64,000 bases of DNA from Gemmatimonadota bacterium. GTDB taxonomy: Bacteria; Latescibacterota; UBA2968; GCA-2709665. Below, piece by piece: positions 17,710-25,428 of this stretch (positions are counted from its first letter, which is position 1; each line of letters starts with the position of its first letter). Position numbers and translations under genes: made by a program. A model generated the notes under the pieces. It had not been told where the DNA came from and ran no database searches. It saw only the letters and a program-made list of their open reading frames with translations. The stretch lies in contig JAPPJY010000043.1 in assembly GCA_028874335.1 (NCBI GenBank), forward strand, positions 1 through 64,000, read 5' to 3'.

Positions 17710-18036
17710 TCACTGTCTCCTCTGGGTCGGAGTAGTCCATTTGGGCAGTTTGGGTTCATATACCGTGATGATGATCAGAAGCGGTCGATCAGTCGTGCAT
17801 ACGACATGGATGGATCGCCCTGCCTCGGTAATACCATGTAACAGGCAGCACGCTCCCCTGCGATGTTGTCCGTAGTATCCCAATATCTGTGCTGCTGCGA
17901 TAGCTTCCAAAACATCACCAGTCGAGATATACTCCTCTACCATTTCTTGCTGCGCATGGTGCGTGAAGCGCACGTTTTTGTCTCGAATCTGAGTCTGAAT
18001 CCTATCCAGAATCCCTGCCAAATTACCAATGTCCAT
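17710..18036 (-). CDS. DUF4258 protein, probable toxin partner
   Basis: A 108-residue DUF4258 protein: VRFTHHAQQEMVEEYISTGDVLEAI, then a Cys-containing HGITEAGRSIHVVCTTDRPLLIIITVYEP core. DUF4258 resembles the RelE/MqsR-like barnase-EndoU-colicin fold proteins and is typically followed by a YgiT zinc-finger gene, as here. A ribonuclease-like toxin role is inferred from that context, not shown. The 184 bases downstream of hicB and upstream of this start hold nothing I recognise. Confidence 0.75.
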   Translation of the reverse strand: MDIGNLAGILDRIQTQIRDKNVRFTHHAQQEMVEEYISTGDVLEAIAAAQILGYYGQHRRGACCLLHGITEAGRSIHVVCTTDRPLLIIITVYEPKLPKWTTPTQRRQ

Positions 18037-18220
18037 GATTGACCATAAAATACGTGAGTGCTAAAAGCGCACGATTGCGAACCTTAAAGAGTGAACCGTC
18101 GGAAGCCCATTCCGGCAGCAAACTTCCATCCACTGCTATGGAAAATTCTGCTGCAACGACACTGAGAGCCCCCTTTGACTCAACTCGGTAATCGGAACTC
18201 TGCGCAATCCACTCGTGCGA

Positions 18221-18418
18221 CTACGACTCGCACTCTGGATGCTCTCGTGGTACAGGCAGCCCGTCATCCAAGAGTGCTGCAATATATCCCTGAATCGCTT
18301 CTGAGATATTCGCAATTGCTTCCTTCCTGGTCGCTCCTTGAGAGACACAACCGACCAGGCTGAGACATTCAGCCACCCAGTAACCGTCTTCTCCGGGACA
18401 AAGTAATACCTGTCTCAC
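18221..18418 (-). CDS. HicB-family antitoxin, apparently without HicA
   Basis: A 65-residue HicB (UPF0150) domain: VLLCPGEDGYWVAECLSLVGCVSQGATRKEAIANISEAIQGY. I chose the GTG start at 18418 because AAGGGGGA lies 4-5 bases upstream and the protein then begins at the family N terminus; an ATG 19 codons upstream would prepend repeat-derived residues. HicB normally neutralises the HicA mRNA nuclease encoded beside it. No HicA is visible on either side, so this is an orphan or solo regulator. Confidence 0.75.
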   Translation of the reverse strand: MRQVLLCPGEDGYWVAECLSLVGCVSQGATRKEAIANISEAIQGYIAALLDDGLPVPREHPECES

Positions 18419-18460
18419 TGTGTCCCCCTTCGGCGATGCGAAAAAGGCTGAAAGGCAGCA

Positions 18461-18556
18461 GACTACGAATAACACGAATTGACGCGAATAAGGCAGAAAG
18501 GCACGAAACTACGAATAAAGTGAATAGACCAGAGGCATCAAACTACGAAAAAACAT
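18461..18556. repeat. R1 repeat block a (CTACGAATNACGCGAAT family)
   Basis: Three degenerate units, each starting ACTACGAATAA or ACTACGAAAAA and running into GACGCGAATA-like text with GGCAGAAAGGCA spacers, lie just upstream of hicB. The same family recurs at 19190-19400, 19800-19875, 20525-20600 and 20765-21035, always between gene units of this island. Confidence 0.8.
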
Positions 18557-18638
18557 CATTCACCAAAATCCGGAGCGAGGGCATCCTGCCCTCGAAATCG
18601 CGTGACCTACACCTTTTCTCGACGAGGGCCTGACGCGT

Positions 18639-18821
18639 TCATGAAATCCGACGTCGGTTCGCGGAATCCAGGGACCTGGGCGCTAATTCGACAACACGTC
18701 GCCCGCTTTCTTGCTGGCGTCGCCTTGCTTCAAGAAACAATGCCCGAACGTCATAATTGTGCCTTGCAGTCAGTTGTTCGCGGATTGTGCGGACTTCCTC
18801 AATGATATCATCGTAGTTCAT
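18639..18821 (-). CDS. Small antitoxin-like protein
   Basis: A 60-residue protein, MNYDDIIEEVRTIREQ then NYDVRALFLEARRRQQESGRRVVEL. It resembles a family of very short hypothetical proteins (EVRxxRxxxAxxxxYDLxAIxxDLxxxE...GRKVV) found beside toxin genes. It is downstream of a nucleotidyltransferase gene on the same strand with a 34-base gap. No function can be assigned; an antitoxin-like role is a guess from size and neighbourhood. Confidence 0.6.
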   Translation of the reverse strand: MNYDDIIEEVRTIREQLTARHNYDVRALFLEARRRQQESGRRVVELAPRSLDSANRRRIS

Positions 18822-18855
18822 CGCGTTATTCTCCCAGCAACTCCCGCCGGATCTC

Positions 18856-19149
18856 TCATACGTATAGCGCTTCCTCTTCGATGCGTTGAATAAACCGAGT
18901 ACGCAGATTCTTACACAGCCGCCGGATATCCACCCTGCATCCGAGGGCTTGCTCCAGATAGATGTGAAGTCCGGCGAGATCGTCGAATCTTGGTTCTTTC
19001 AGCTCTACCACCAGATCGACATCGCTGTCTTCCTGTTGCATCCCTGCAGCATAGGACCCATATAGTCCGATCCGCTGGACGCCGAATCGACGCTCGAGAA
19101 TAGGTTTGCTCTGGGCAAGAAAACTTAGGATGTCTTGTCTTGATTTCAT
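18856..19149 (-). CDS. MntA-like minimal nucleotidyltransferase
   Basis: A 97-residue minimal nucleotidyltransferase: LERRFGVQRIGLYGSYAAG (GS motif), then DSDVDLVVEL giving the two catalytic aspartates, and VDIRRL. In HEPN/MNT modules such proteins AMPylate and silence a HEPN RNase. The DUF86-type HEPN partner normally encoded next door is not seen; a 60-residue small protein follows instead. I start at the ATG at 19149, where the family N terminus begins; 19 more open codons upstream run into R1 repeat. Confidence 0.8.
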   Translation of the reverse strand: MKSRQDILSFLAQSKPILERRFGVQRIGLYGSYAAGMQQEDSDVDLVVELKEPRFDDLAGLHIYLEQALGCRVDIRRLCKNLRTRFIQRIEEEALYV

Positions 19150-19189
19150 TGTCGCTTCTCTAACTACGGGTGCGTGGAGTTCGATGAAA

Positions 19190-19400
19190 GCAAAACTACG
19201 ACCCACACGAAATGACGCGAGTATGGCTGAGAATCATGAAACTACGAATAGCGCGAATAGACGCGAATAGGGCGGAAAGGCAGAACTACGAGAATACGAA
19301 AAACAGGAGAATGGCAGCAACCCGTAAGACTACGAATAGCTCGAAATGACACGAATAGAGGTCAGAATTATTAATCTACGAAAAATACGAATAAATGGGA
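19190..19400. repeat. R1 repeat block b
   Basis: At least four CTACGAATAGCNCGAATAGACGCGAATA-like units of uneven length, broken by AGGCAGAA and AATGGCAGCAA text, lie between the GxxExxY gene and the nucleotidyltransferase gene. Unit sequence and spacing are irregular, unlike a CRISPR array. Confidence 0.8.
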
Positions 19401-19410
19401 ATGATGAGGC

Positions 19411-19797
19411 CTATTGTTCGTTTACGAAACGTTCGTATTCCAGTCCTGGATGACGGCCGAAATTGACGAGCAGGCCGAGTTTGACGCTGGTTGATTTCAG
19501 GTAGTTGATGATTTGGGCGCGATGTTCATCTTTCAGTTGTTTCACTGCCTTGATTTCCACGATAATTCTGTCGAAACAGAAGAAATCCGGCTGGTAGAAC
19601 TGCTTCAACACCTGTCCCTTATAATGAAGTCTTAAATCATTTTTCTCCTGGTACGGGATCGCGGAAGAAGCGAATTCTATTGCAAGACACTCCTGGTAAA
19701 CCGCCTCGAGAAAACCGGCTCCTTTTTCCTTATGCACTTCAAAGCAGGCCCTTATAATTCGATAGCTTTCCTCTCTGTAGACGATTGTACCGGTCAT
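19411..19797 (-). CDS. GxxExxY protein
   Basis: A 128-residue member of the GxxExxY family, named for the motif seen here as GFLEAVY. It continues with YKGQVLKQFYQPDFFCFDRIIVEIKAVKQL, a D...E-I-K pattern like PD-(D/E)XK nucleases, and YLKSTSVKLGLLVNFG. The cellular role is unknown. I start at MTGTIVYREES (19797); the eight codons before it are R1 repeat. R1 blocks flank both ends, and decayed partial copies of the same gene lie at 20627-21000. Confidence 0.85.
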   Translation of the reverse strand: MTGTIVYREESYRIIRACFEVHKEKGAGFLEAVYQECLAIEFASSAIPYQEKNDLRLHYKGQVLKQFYQPDFFCFDRIIVEIKAVKQLKDEHRAQIINYLKSTSVKLGLLVNFGRHPGLEYERFVNEQ

Positions 19798-19799
19798 TT

Positions 19800-19875
19800 T
19801 ATCCGCGTCTATTCGCGTCATTCGTAGTTCATCAGGTTTGCGTTTTTTCGTGACTTTCGTAGTTAATCAGGCTCA
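19800..19875. repeat. R1 repeat block c
   Basis: On the minus strand: AACTACGAAAGTCACGAAAA, then AACTACGAATGACGCGAATAGACGCG, ending at the GxxExxY start. It supplies the terminal codons of the truncated PIN toxin upstream. Confidence 0.8.
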
Positions 19876-19969
19876 TGGAGCACATAGCTCGAGGATCTTG
19901 CGGTTTGTCCGTGGCGGTCAAGAGCACGTTGGTGTCCAGAAAGTGAATATTAGCGGCCATCATCACCAT
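19832..19969 (-). pseudogene. Truncated vapC (PIN toxin) fused to repeat
   Basis: Overlapping the end of the AbrB gene is a 45-codon frame starting MVMMAANIHFLDTNVLLTATD, the N terminus of a PIN-domain RNase with its first catalytic Asp (LDTNVLL). After about 22 residues it breaks into PQDPRAMCSMSL, which matches the helicase C terminus (PQEPRIICSMGL) encoded 1.1 kb away, then R1-encoded residues and a stop. The remaining acidic residues of the active site are lost, so it should be inactive. Confidence 0.75.
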
Positions 19970-20222
19970 AGATCTCATCCCTTTTCCACGACGTCGACCT
20001 TCCAGTCCTGACTGTCACCAGTTCCAGCATCGGGATATCCGTGTCTGTCGTACCTGTCCCGTCCGGCTCATCGAGACCAGACTCATCATTCGACATGGGA
20101 CGAAGAACGAAGCCGCCAGGCCCTTTCTCAATCTCAAGATGGTCTCCGGGACCTACTCGCAGCATGTTCAGAACCCGCTTTGGCAGGGTGACCTGGCCAT
20201 CTGTGCTGATTCTTACAATCAT
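19950..20222 (-). CDS. AbrB/MazE-type antitoxin (VapB)
   Basis: A 90-residue SpoVT-AbrB swapped-hairpin protein: MIVRISTDGQVTLPKRVLNMLRVGPGDHLEIEKG, then an acidic linker and a C-terminal segment that would bind a toxin. The ATG is preceded by AAGGAGGTCC, an excellent ribosome-binding site. Its 3' end overlaps the start of a truncated PIN toxin, the normal vapBC overlap, so the module is broken on the toxin side. A second AbrB gene lies directly upstream. Confidence 0.85.
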   Translation of the reverse strand: MIVRISTDGQVTLPKRVLNMLRVGPGDHLEIEKGPGGFVLRPMSNDESGLDEPDGTGTTDTDIPMLELVTVRTGRSTSWKRDEIYGDDGR

Positions 20223-20272
20223 GGGGACCTCCTTAAAACCACATGGTGAGCAATCGAACCAGTACTTACGTG

Positions 20273-20515
20273 TCAATCCCGAAGCGAAGAGTCATACGAT
20301 CGCTCCCGGAGTTCCTGAAGATCAAACGTCCCCTGCCCGCGGCGGATCTTGTCGCGCAACGTCCCAAGACGGGAATAGTCGATGCGTCTGGCTCTCAGGG
20401 CGAAACCATCGGGATCTTCTACAATTTCGAGTTGGTCGCCCGGCCCGACGCCCAGAGCATCCAGCACCCGTGGTGGCAGGGCGATTTGGCGGTTTGATGT
20501 GATCTTGACGATCAT
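20273..20515 (-). CDS. AbrB/MazE-type antitoxin, no toxin partner
   Basis: An 80-residue AbrB-fold protein: MIVKITSNRQIALPPRVLDALGVGPGDQLEIVEDPDGF, with a C-terminal RDKIRRGQGTFDLQELRERSYDSSLRD tail typical of VapB antitoxins. It is homologous to the next AbrB gene downstream but clearly diverged from it. The toxin gene expected after it is missing; the 50-base gap leads straight to the second antitoxin. I start at the ATG at 20515; seven upstream codons come from spacer sequence. Confidence 0.82.
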   Translation of the reverse strand: MIVKITSNRQIALPPRVLDALGVGPGDQLEIVEDPDGFALRARRIDYSRLGTLRDKIRRGQGTFDLQELRERSYDSSLRD

Positions 20516-20524
20516 GGGTAGTCG

Positions 20525-20600
20525 GCTGAAAGGCATAAAACTACGAATAACGCGAATAACCGCGAATAAGGCAGGGAGTCATTGGTCTACCAAAAATACG
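20525..20600. repeat. R1 repeat block d
   Basis: AACTACGAATAACGCGAATAACCGCGAATAAGGC followed by a CTACCAAAAATACGAAAAAC variant, just upstream of the first AbrB gene. The 480-base stretch up to the helicase 3' end contains this block plus GxxExxY remnants and tandem units, and no intact gene. Confidence 0.75.
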
Positions 20601-20626
20601 AAAAACTGGGAATGATGTGGATTATA

Positions 20627-20745
20627 GTTCGATTGCGAAACGCTCGTATTCCAGCCCTGGATGATTTGACGGGCAGGCCGAGTTTTACGCTTGTTGAGTT
20701 CACGTGGTTGATGATTTGGGTACGATGTTCATCGTTCAGGCGATT
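20627..20745 (-). pseudogene. GxxExxY gene remnant (3' part)
   Basis: This stretch matches the 3' third of the intact GxxExxY gene base for base over long runs (GCGAAACG-TCGTATTCCAG, CCTGGATGA, GCAGGCCGAGTTT, TTGATGATTTGGG-CGATGTTCATC on the plus strand). It has short deletions and then jumps to R1 text. It encodes only a frameshifted version of the YLKSTSVKLGLLVNFG...EYERF end. Confidence 0.8.
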
Positions 20746-20764
20746 TTGGACAGGTATAATTTCG

Positions 20765-21035
20765 CGTCAATTCGCGTCATTCGTAGTTCATCAGGTTTGC
20801 GTCTATTGGCGACTTTCGATGTCTATCGAGCCGATCGAACAGACGATTTTTCCAGTCATCCATTCGCGTCTATTCGTGTCATTCGTAGTTCATCAGATTT
20901 ACGTCCCTTGGCGACTTTCGTCGCCTGTCGAGCCGATCGAACGGACGATTTTTCCAGTCATCCATTCGCGTCTATTCGTGTCATTCGTAGTTTATCAGGT
21001 CTGCATCTTTTCGTGATTTTCGTAGTTCGTCAAGC
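20765..21035. repeat. Tandem 102-bp units with GxxExxY 5' ends, R1 block e
   Basis: Two tandem units with a period of 102 bases (GAGCCGATCGAAC recurs at 20828 and 20930), plus a partial third, run into the helicase 3' end. Each unit combines R1 text (CGTCTATTCGTGTCATTCGTAGTT) with ACGATTTTTCCAGTCAT, which aligns with the start region of the GxxExxY gene (ACGATTGTACCGGTCAT), so each holds a decayed gene start. Confidence 0.75.
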
Positions 21036-24000
21036 CCATGGAGCAGATGATCCGCGGTTCCTGCGGATCCGCATCCTCGTCGTGGACGATGCACAACCGC
21101 TCATCCTCCCGCATTTCGACGACGAGTCCGGACAGGTCGTCATCGGAGATTCCGCTTCGCAACTGACGGTTTAAAGTATCGATCGCCGACTGTCGCAGCG
21201 GGTATCGGTAGATATCGTCAATGGCCTTTCGCAGTTTGTCGGTATCGAATAGAGTTCCCTCAACGCGATCTGCGTGATTCTTAAGTCTTTCGTACGTACG
21301 GAAGCGCGCTCCGGATGGCCGCCCCAACTGACCGCCTACGTTCCTTTCCTCACTCGCGATCTGTTCCGCGGCCTTTCCCACAAGGTAGTGATGGTTTTCG
21401 TGTCTGGGCAACGCGGGTGTATTCGGCTTACATTCTGCCGCCCGCAAGATCTCGAACTGGCTTTCGGTTACGTTTCTACCGTCCCGGTCCATCCATGAGA
21501 GGGCATCGTTGTCCTGTGCTGTCCGCATGTATACCAGCACGCCTTCCTGCCGGGCATGTGGTTCTGAACACGCTTTGGAAGTCTGGACGACGTCCGGCAT
21601 CTGCTCCACCTTCTTCTCCAACGACCTATCGGCAGTCGTGGCGTTTTTCCAGACCTGATAAGCGAAGGAGGCCAAATCCACCTCGGAATCGTCATCCCCA
21701 TCGAGAATTCCGGTCTGTTCGTTATACAGATCCACAACGGCGCGTTCGTCATCGTCCTCAAAAAAAGCTTCGTCGGTTCCGACCACCTCGGCGTTCTCTT
21801 CAAGGCGCTGCCGTACTCGGGTTCGCAGACGAATCAATCGTTCGATCCCCTCTGCAGGAAGAAAGGAATAACAGAGGATGTCCGACGCCGACTGCCCGAT
21901 ACGGTCCACGCGACCCGCTCTCTGGATCAGCCGGATAATCGCCCACGGCAGGTCGTAATTGACGACAATGGCGCAATCCTGAAGGTTCTGCCCCTCGCTC
22001 AGCACGTCGGTGGCAACCAGCACCCGCAATTCGTCCTCGGTAGGGATTTCCCCACTCTTTTCGTTGCTCGTGGGGCTGAACCGCCAGGCCAACCGCGTGG
22101 GATCCGACGAACCGCCGGTAACGCCGGCCAGCCGTTCCACGCCACCAGCCTTCAACTGACGTTCCAGGTATTGCACGGTGTCGGCAAACTGTGTGAAGAC
22201 CAGAACCTTCTCACCGGCATGTTTTGTTTCCAGGATCTGGCGCAATGCCGCAAGTTTCGCGTCCTGTGACGGATACCATTCCCCGAATTCTTCCAGCATC
22301 TCACGCAACGTACTCGCGTCTGATAAGAGAGATTTCAGCAGTGACTCGCCGAAATGACGCGGGCTGAGCCATCGAAACCGCCTGCTGTACCGTTCGCTGT
22401 AGATGGTGTATACTCTGGCGGCGTGCCGCCGGAATTCTTCCTCGGTCCGCAGAAAGTGTTCGTCCTGAACCCTGCCGTCACCGTCCTCATCTTCTTCGAA
22501 AATGTCACCGGCAGCGCTGTCCGCGTCTTCGTCGTAAGACTGGGGATCCAGAATGCCGGCATCGGTCGTGCCGATCGGTAGATCCAATCCGTTTTCGATG
22601 GCGTGGATATAGATGAAGTTCCTGAGAACGTGTCGCTCGACGGAAAGCAGGAACGAGTGACCGCTGCTTTCAAGACGCTTGAACAAATTGGTGCGGCAGA
22701 AGCCCATGAGGCGCCTGCCAGCGCGCGACAGGTCTTGCAGAATCTGATCCTCGGCTGTCGACGGAGGAGGATCTACCGTCTCTGTCACGTAATTCGCCAG
22801 ACCGTAGCGCGGGAGTTCCAACCCGTTAATGGCGGAAACCACGTTGTCGTCGAATAGCCGACCGTATTGCCTGTCGATATCAAAGCCGACGGTTCGTGGA
22901 ACGCGCACAGGGAAATAGGACTTCGTGCCGTCTTCAAACGTCAGATATCTTCGGCCGTTTTCCGGATCCAAGGCCGCATAATTCTCCTGAATGAAGCTTC
23001 GGGTCCGGCGGACAAGATACAAACGCATCAGTTCGCGCCAGTCATCTGCGTATTTCGAATGGTCGAATGCGGCAAGCGACCTGACGGGCGCCTGGTGCCG
23101 GCGGATAAACTCGGTTTCGCCGATTTCCCGTAGCAGGCGATCCGGACGGATGCCCAGGTCCTCATTGTCAGACACAAATAGCCGGATCTGATTTGAGAGA
23201 TCCTGGTATGTCTTGTTGTATGGCGTTGCCGAGAGCAAAATGCACTTGCTCTCGTTCTCACGAATGTATTCCTGAATTGCGCGGTACCGCTTTCCCTCGC
23301 GATTCCGAAGATTGTGGCTCTCGTCGATCACGACCAGCCTGTAACGTCGCATGTCGGGCAGTCTATTGATAGCCTGGCTGACCGATAGAACGCGTGCGCG
23401 TAAACGATACTCATCCCGATAGTCCTCCCACATCGGCACCAGGTTTTTGGGGCATATAATCAGCGTTTCCAACCCATAATCGTCTTCAAACACGCGCGCT
23501 AACGCCGTGGCCATCAGTGTTTTACCGAGCCCCACCACGTCGCCAATGATCACGCCGCCGCGTTTGTTCAGGTGGTGCGCGGCGATCTTCACGGCGGCCA
23601 CCTGGAAATCGAGAAGCTTGTTGCCGAAATCTTTCGGAATGCGGAACTCCGTCAGGCCCGCCCGTGCCTCCTGCGACAGGTGGTACGCCATCTTTACGTA
23701 GATGTGGTACGGTGGGATCAGCCGCGCCCCCGCCCAACTCTCATCGATGATCCTAGCGAGTTCGTCAGAGATATCGATACACCAGCGGTCTTGCCAACGA
23801 TCTTCAAACCACTGTGCGAGTTTCGCGCAAGCGTCGTGATCCAGAACGTCTACATTCAGTTCGCCCTGTCCGGAAAGACCGGATTGCGTGAGATTGCTGC
23901 TGCCCAGGTACCCGACCGTTGGATTGATCGGATCCGGGCGGAATAGCATGTAGAGCTTTGCATGGAGCGGATGTCTGAGGAAGAGCTTGACGACGACCTT

Positions 24001-24378
24001 TTTGGACTTGATCTGTATTGACAGTCTCTTGAGGCCGGCCTCATCTTCGTTGCTGGGTACTCCTGTAGCCAATTGATCCCTGAATTCTGCCGCGAGCCGC
24101 TTCTTAAGCCGAAGTGCTGTCTGATTGTCGAGATTTCCGTGTCTAGCTGCGAGACTCCTCGCAAGTCGAAACTCCTCGTGCGGCAGACGCTGCATCCCTA
24201 CCAGCAGGCGGCAGCAGTTGCGTTCGCCACCCTGCCATTTTTCGACATATTCGTCGATCGCCCGCCATCCACGCAGATTGAAGTATCCAACACAGAAGTC
24301 AGCGCGGTTAGAAACCTCCATAGTCTCCTGGAGTGCAGGAAGAAGCCGCTGTTCGATATTGTCGAAAATACGTGGCAT
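20995..24378 (-). CDS. Phospholipase D-like / SNF2 helicase fusion protein
   Basis: A 1127-residue protein. The N terminus is a PLD-like nuclease domain: HAK at 139-141, then GSSN at 159-162. After a linker comes a superfamily 2 SNF2-type ATPase: GDVVGLGKT (279-287), DESHN (352-356), LLSATPYNK, then a C-terminal helicase lobe with GEKVLVFTQF, DVLSEGQNLQ and QRAGRVDRIGQ. Only one HXK motif is seen, so cleavage would need a dimer, as in related PLD nucleases. Its last about 13 residues are encoded by R1 repeat. Such PLD-helicase proteins occur in DNA-defence loci; that role here is inferred from the island. Confidence 0.85.
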   Translation of the reverse strand: MPRIFDNIEQRLLPALQETMEVSNRADFCVGYFNLRGWRAIDEYVEKWQGGERNCCRLLVGMQRLPHEEFRLARSLAARHGNLDNQTALRLKKRLAAEFRDQLATGVPSNEDEAGLKRLSIQIKSKKVVVKLFLRHPLHAKLYMLFRPDPINPTVGYLGSSNLTQSGLSGQGELNVDVLDHDACAKLAQWFEDRWQDRWCIDISDELARIIDESWAGARLIPPYHIYVKMAYHLSQEARAGLTEFRIPKDFGNKLLDFQVAAVKIAAHHLNKRGGVIIGDVVGLGKTLMATALARVFEDDYGLETLIICPKNLVPMWEDYRDEYRLRARVLSVSQAINRLPDMRRYRLVVIDESHNLRNREGKRYRAIQEYIRENESKCILLSATPYNKTYQDLSNQIRLFVSDNEDLGIRPDRLLREIGETEFIRRHQAPVRSLAAFDHSKYADDWRELMRLYLVRRTRSFIQENYAALDPENGRRYLTFEDGTKSYFPVRVPRTVGFDIDRQYGRLFDDNVVSAINGLELPRYGLANYVTETVDPPPSTAEDQILQDLSRAGRRLMGFCRTNLFKRLESSGHSFLLSVERHVLRNFIYIHAIENGLDLPIGTTDAGILDPQSYDEDADSAAGDIFEEDEDGDGRVQDEHFLRTEEEFRRHAARVYTIYSERYSRRFRWLSPRHFGESLLKSLLSDASTLREMLEEFGEWYPSQDAKLAALRQILETKHAGEKVLVFTQFADTVQYLERQLKAGGVERLAGVTGGSSDPTRLAWRFSPTSNEKSGEIPTEDELRVLVATDVLSEGQNLQDCAIVVNYDLPWAIIRLIQRAGRVDRIGQSASDILCYSFLPAEGIERLIRLRTRVRQRLEENAEVVGTDEAFFEDDDERAVVDLYNEQTGILDGDDDSEVDLASFAYQVWKNATTADRSLEKKVEQMPDVVQTSKACSEPHARQEGVLVYMRTAQDNDALSWMDRDGRNVTESQFEILRAAECKPNTPALPRHENHHYLVGKAAEQIASEERNVGGQLGRPSGARFRTYERLKNHADRVEGTLFDTDKLRKAIDDIYRYPLRQSAIDTLNRQLRSGISDDDLSGLVVEMREDERLCIVHDEDADPQEPRIICSMGLTNYENHEKMQT

Positions 24379-24582
24379 CAGGGAGCCCTTCTGCGATTTC
24401 GAATCACACCCACATTACACCTTTCAAATTCGGCAATACCAGATATAGGAAAGTATCGCCAACCTGTCAACCGGCCAGTGATGCCGCCTTTAACCAAATT
24501 AGCCATTATTTAGTTGATAACAATGTACTTATGGTCGATCGTGATCGCTCTGCACATCGTCAGGCCTCGATGCGTGCAGCTA
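24379..24582. other. AT-rich gap upstream of helicase
   Basis: I see no gene, repeat or RNA here. Base composition is more AT-rich than the core genome, as in the rest of the island. It may contain the helicase promoter if the small frame at 24583-24807 is not real. Confidence 0.3.
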
Positions 24583-24807
24583 TCAATTCCATCGGATGAA
24601 CGCCAGCCCAGACTTACCTTCCATGTTGTCTAAAATAAAACAGCCATCCAAATCGAATTTGGGTGACTGTTGACTACCCTGCAATATCCAGACAATCCAA
24701 TTTGCTCGTGGTGCGAGGGTGATTGCCTGTAAACCGCCTACTGAATCGATCAATACAATGAAAAAGCGTTCAATCGATCTGCGCGTTCCAAGTAACAGCA
24801 CGAACAT
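24583..24807 (-). CDS. Hypothetical 74-residue protein, doubtful
   Basis: A frame whose ATG overlaps the stop of the winged-helix gene (TGATG), so it would be translationally coupled. The product has a hydrophobic N terminus (MFVLLLGTRRSIERFFIVLI) and no recognisable domain. It could instead be remnant coding sequence of a longer ancestral protein. The only support is the start/stop overlap and the absence of anything else in the 430-base gap. Confidence 0.25.
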   Translation of the reverse strand: MFVLLLGTRRSIERFFIVLIDSVGGLQAITLAPRANWIVWILQGSQQSPKFDLDGCFILDNMEGKSGLAFIRWN

Positions 24808-25364
24808 CAGCCAACTTCGCGTCGTTTCAGGTATTGGATCCCTGAATCACTAATCTCCCAGACTCCATGAGGACTGTCCTTGCGCATTAACCCTCTCTCT
24901 TTCAACGTATTTCGTGCCCGGGCTGCAGTGTTTTGCCAGCGCGGTACATTTGGAGTAGAATCGACCGGTACGAAGTCAACAGTCCGCAACACATGCTTCA
25001 TTCGTTGTAGGACGCGCTCGAGAACCTCCGATTTTCGGGCCGACCCACCCAACTCCCTCAGGGCTTCCAGGTTGGGAAGATAGTATTGATCCTCGGGGGT
25101 CCGCACCCCCGGTGGGAGGGGGCGGCTATTGATGGTCATCTTCTCTCCCGGAAAAAGAGTCGTCCAATCACTCTCAATCGCCTCGATCCTATCACGGAGC
25201 CTCTTCAATTTTTCCGCCCGTTTAAGTACATATTTAGCCTTTTCGTACTCACCGCCGTTGAACAGCCGCGCGCTATCACGGTTCGCGTTTTCAATTTCAA
25301 CCGCAATCTCTTTTAGGACGATTTCGAGCGCACCCAATACGTTGGTTCGTGTGTCTTCCACCAT
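24807..25364 (-). CDS. Coiled-coil protein with C-terminal Mrr_N-like winged helix
   Basis: A 185-residue protein. Residues 1-60 are charged and helical (a probable coiled coil, KAKYVLKRAEKLKRLRDRIEAIE). The C-terminal about 90 residues (YYLPNLEALRELGGSARKSEV, then WQNTAARARNTLKERGLM and GVWEISDSG) match the winged helix found at the N terminus of Mrr restriction enzymes. The Mrr nuclease domain itself is absent. TTAAGGAAG precedes the ATG. It is upstream of the PLD-helicase on the same strand and could supply DNA binding to it, by inference. Confidence 0.7.
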   Translation of the reverse strand: MVEDTRTNVLGALEIVLKEIAVEIENANRDSARLFNGGEYEKAKYVLKRAEKLKRLRDRIEAIESDWTTLFPGEKMTINSRPLPPGVRTPEDQYYLPNLEALRELGGSARKSEVLERVLQRMKHVLRTVDFVPVDSTPNVPRWQNTAARARNTLKERGLMRKDSPHGVWEISDSGIQYLKRREVG

Positions 25365-25428
25365 GGTCACTTCCTTAAGGAATCTTGCCGATTTATTGGT
25401 GTAAACAGCGTTGACAAGATTGAGTCTG

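Noticed and set aside
18037..18220. HicA toxin next to HicB
   Set aside because: No frame with the HicA core (LxxxGFxxxRxxGSHxxxxH) is present in this gap.
18461..19400. Possible CRISPR array
   Set aside because: Units and spacers vary in length, spacers are repeat-like, and no cas genes are present.
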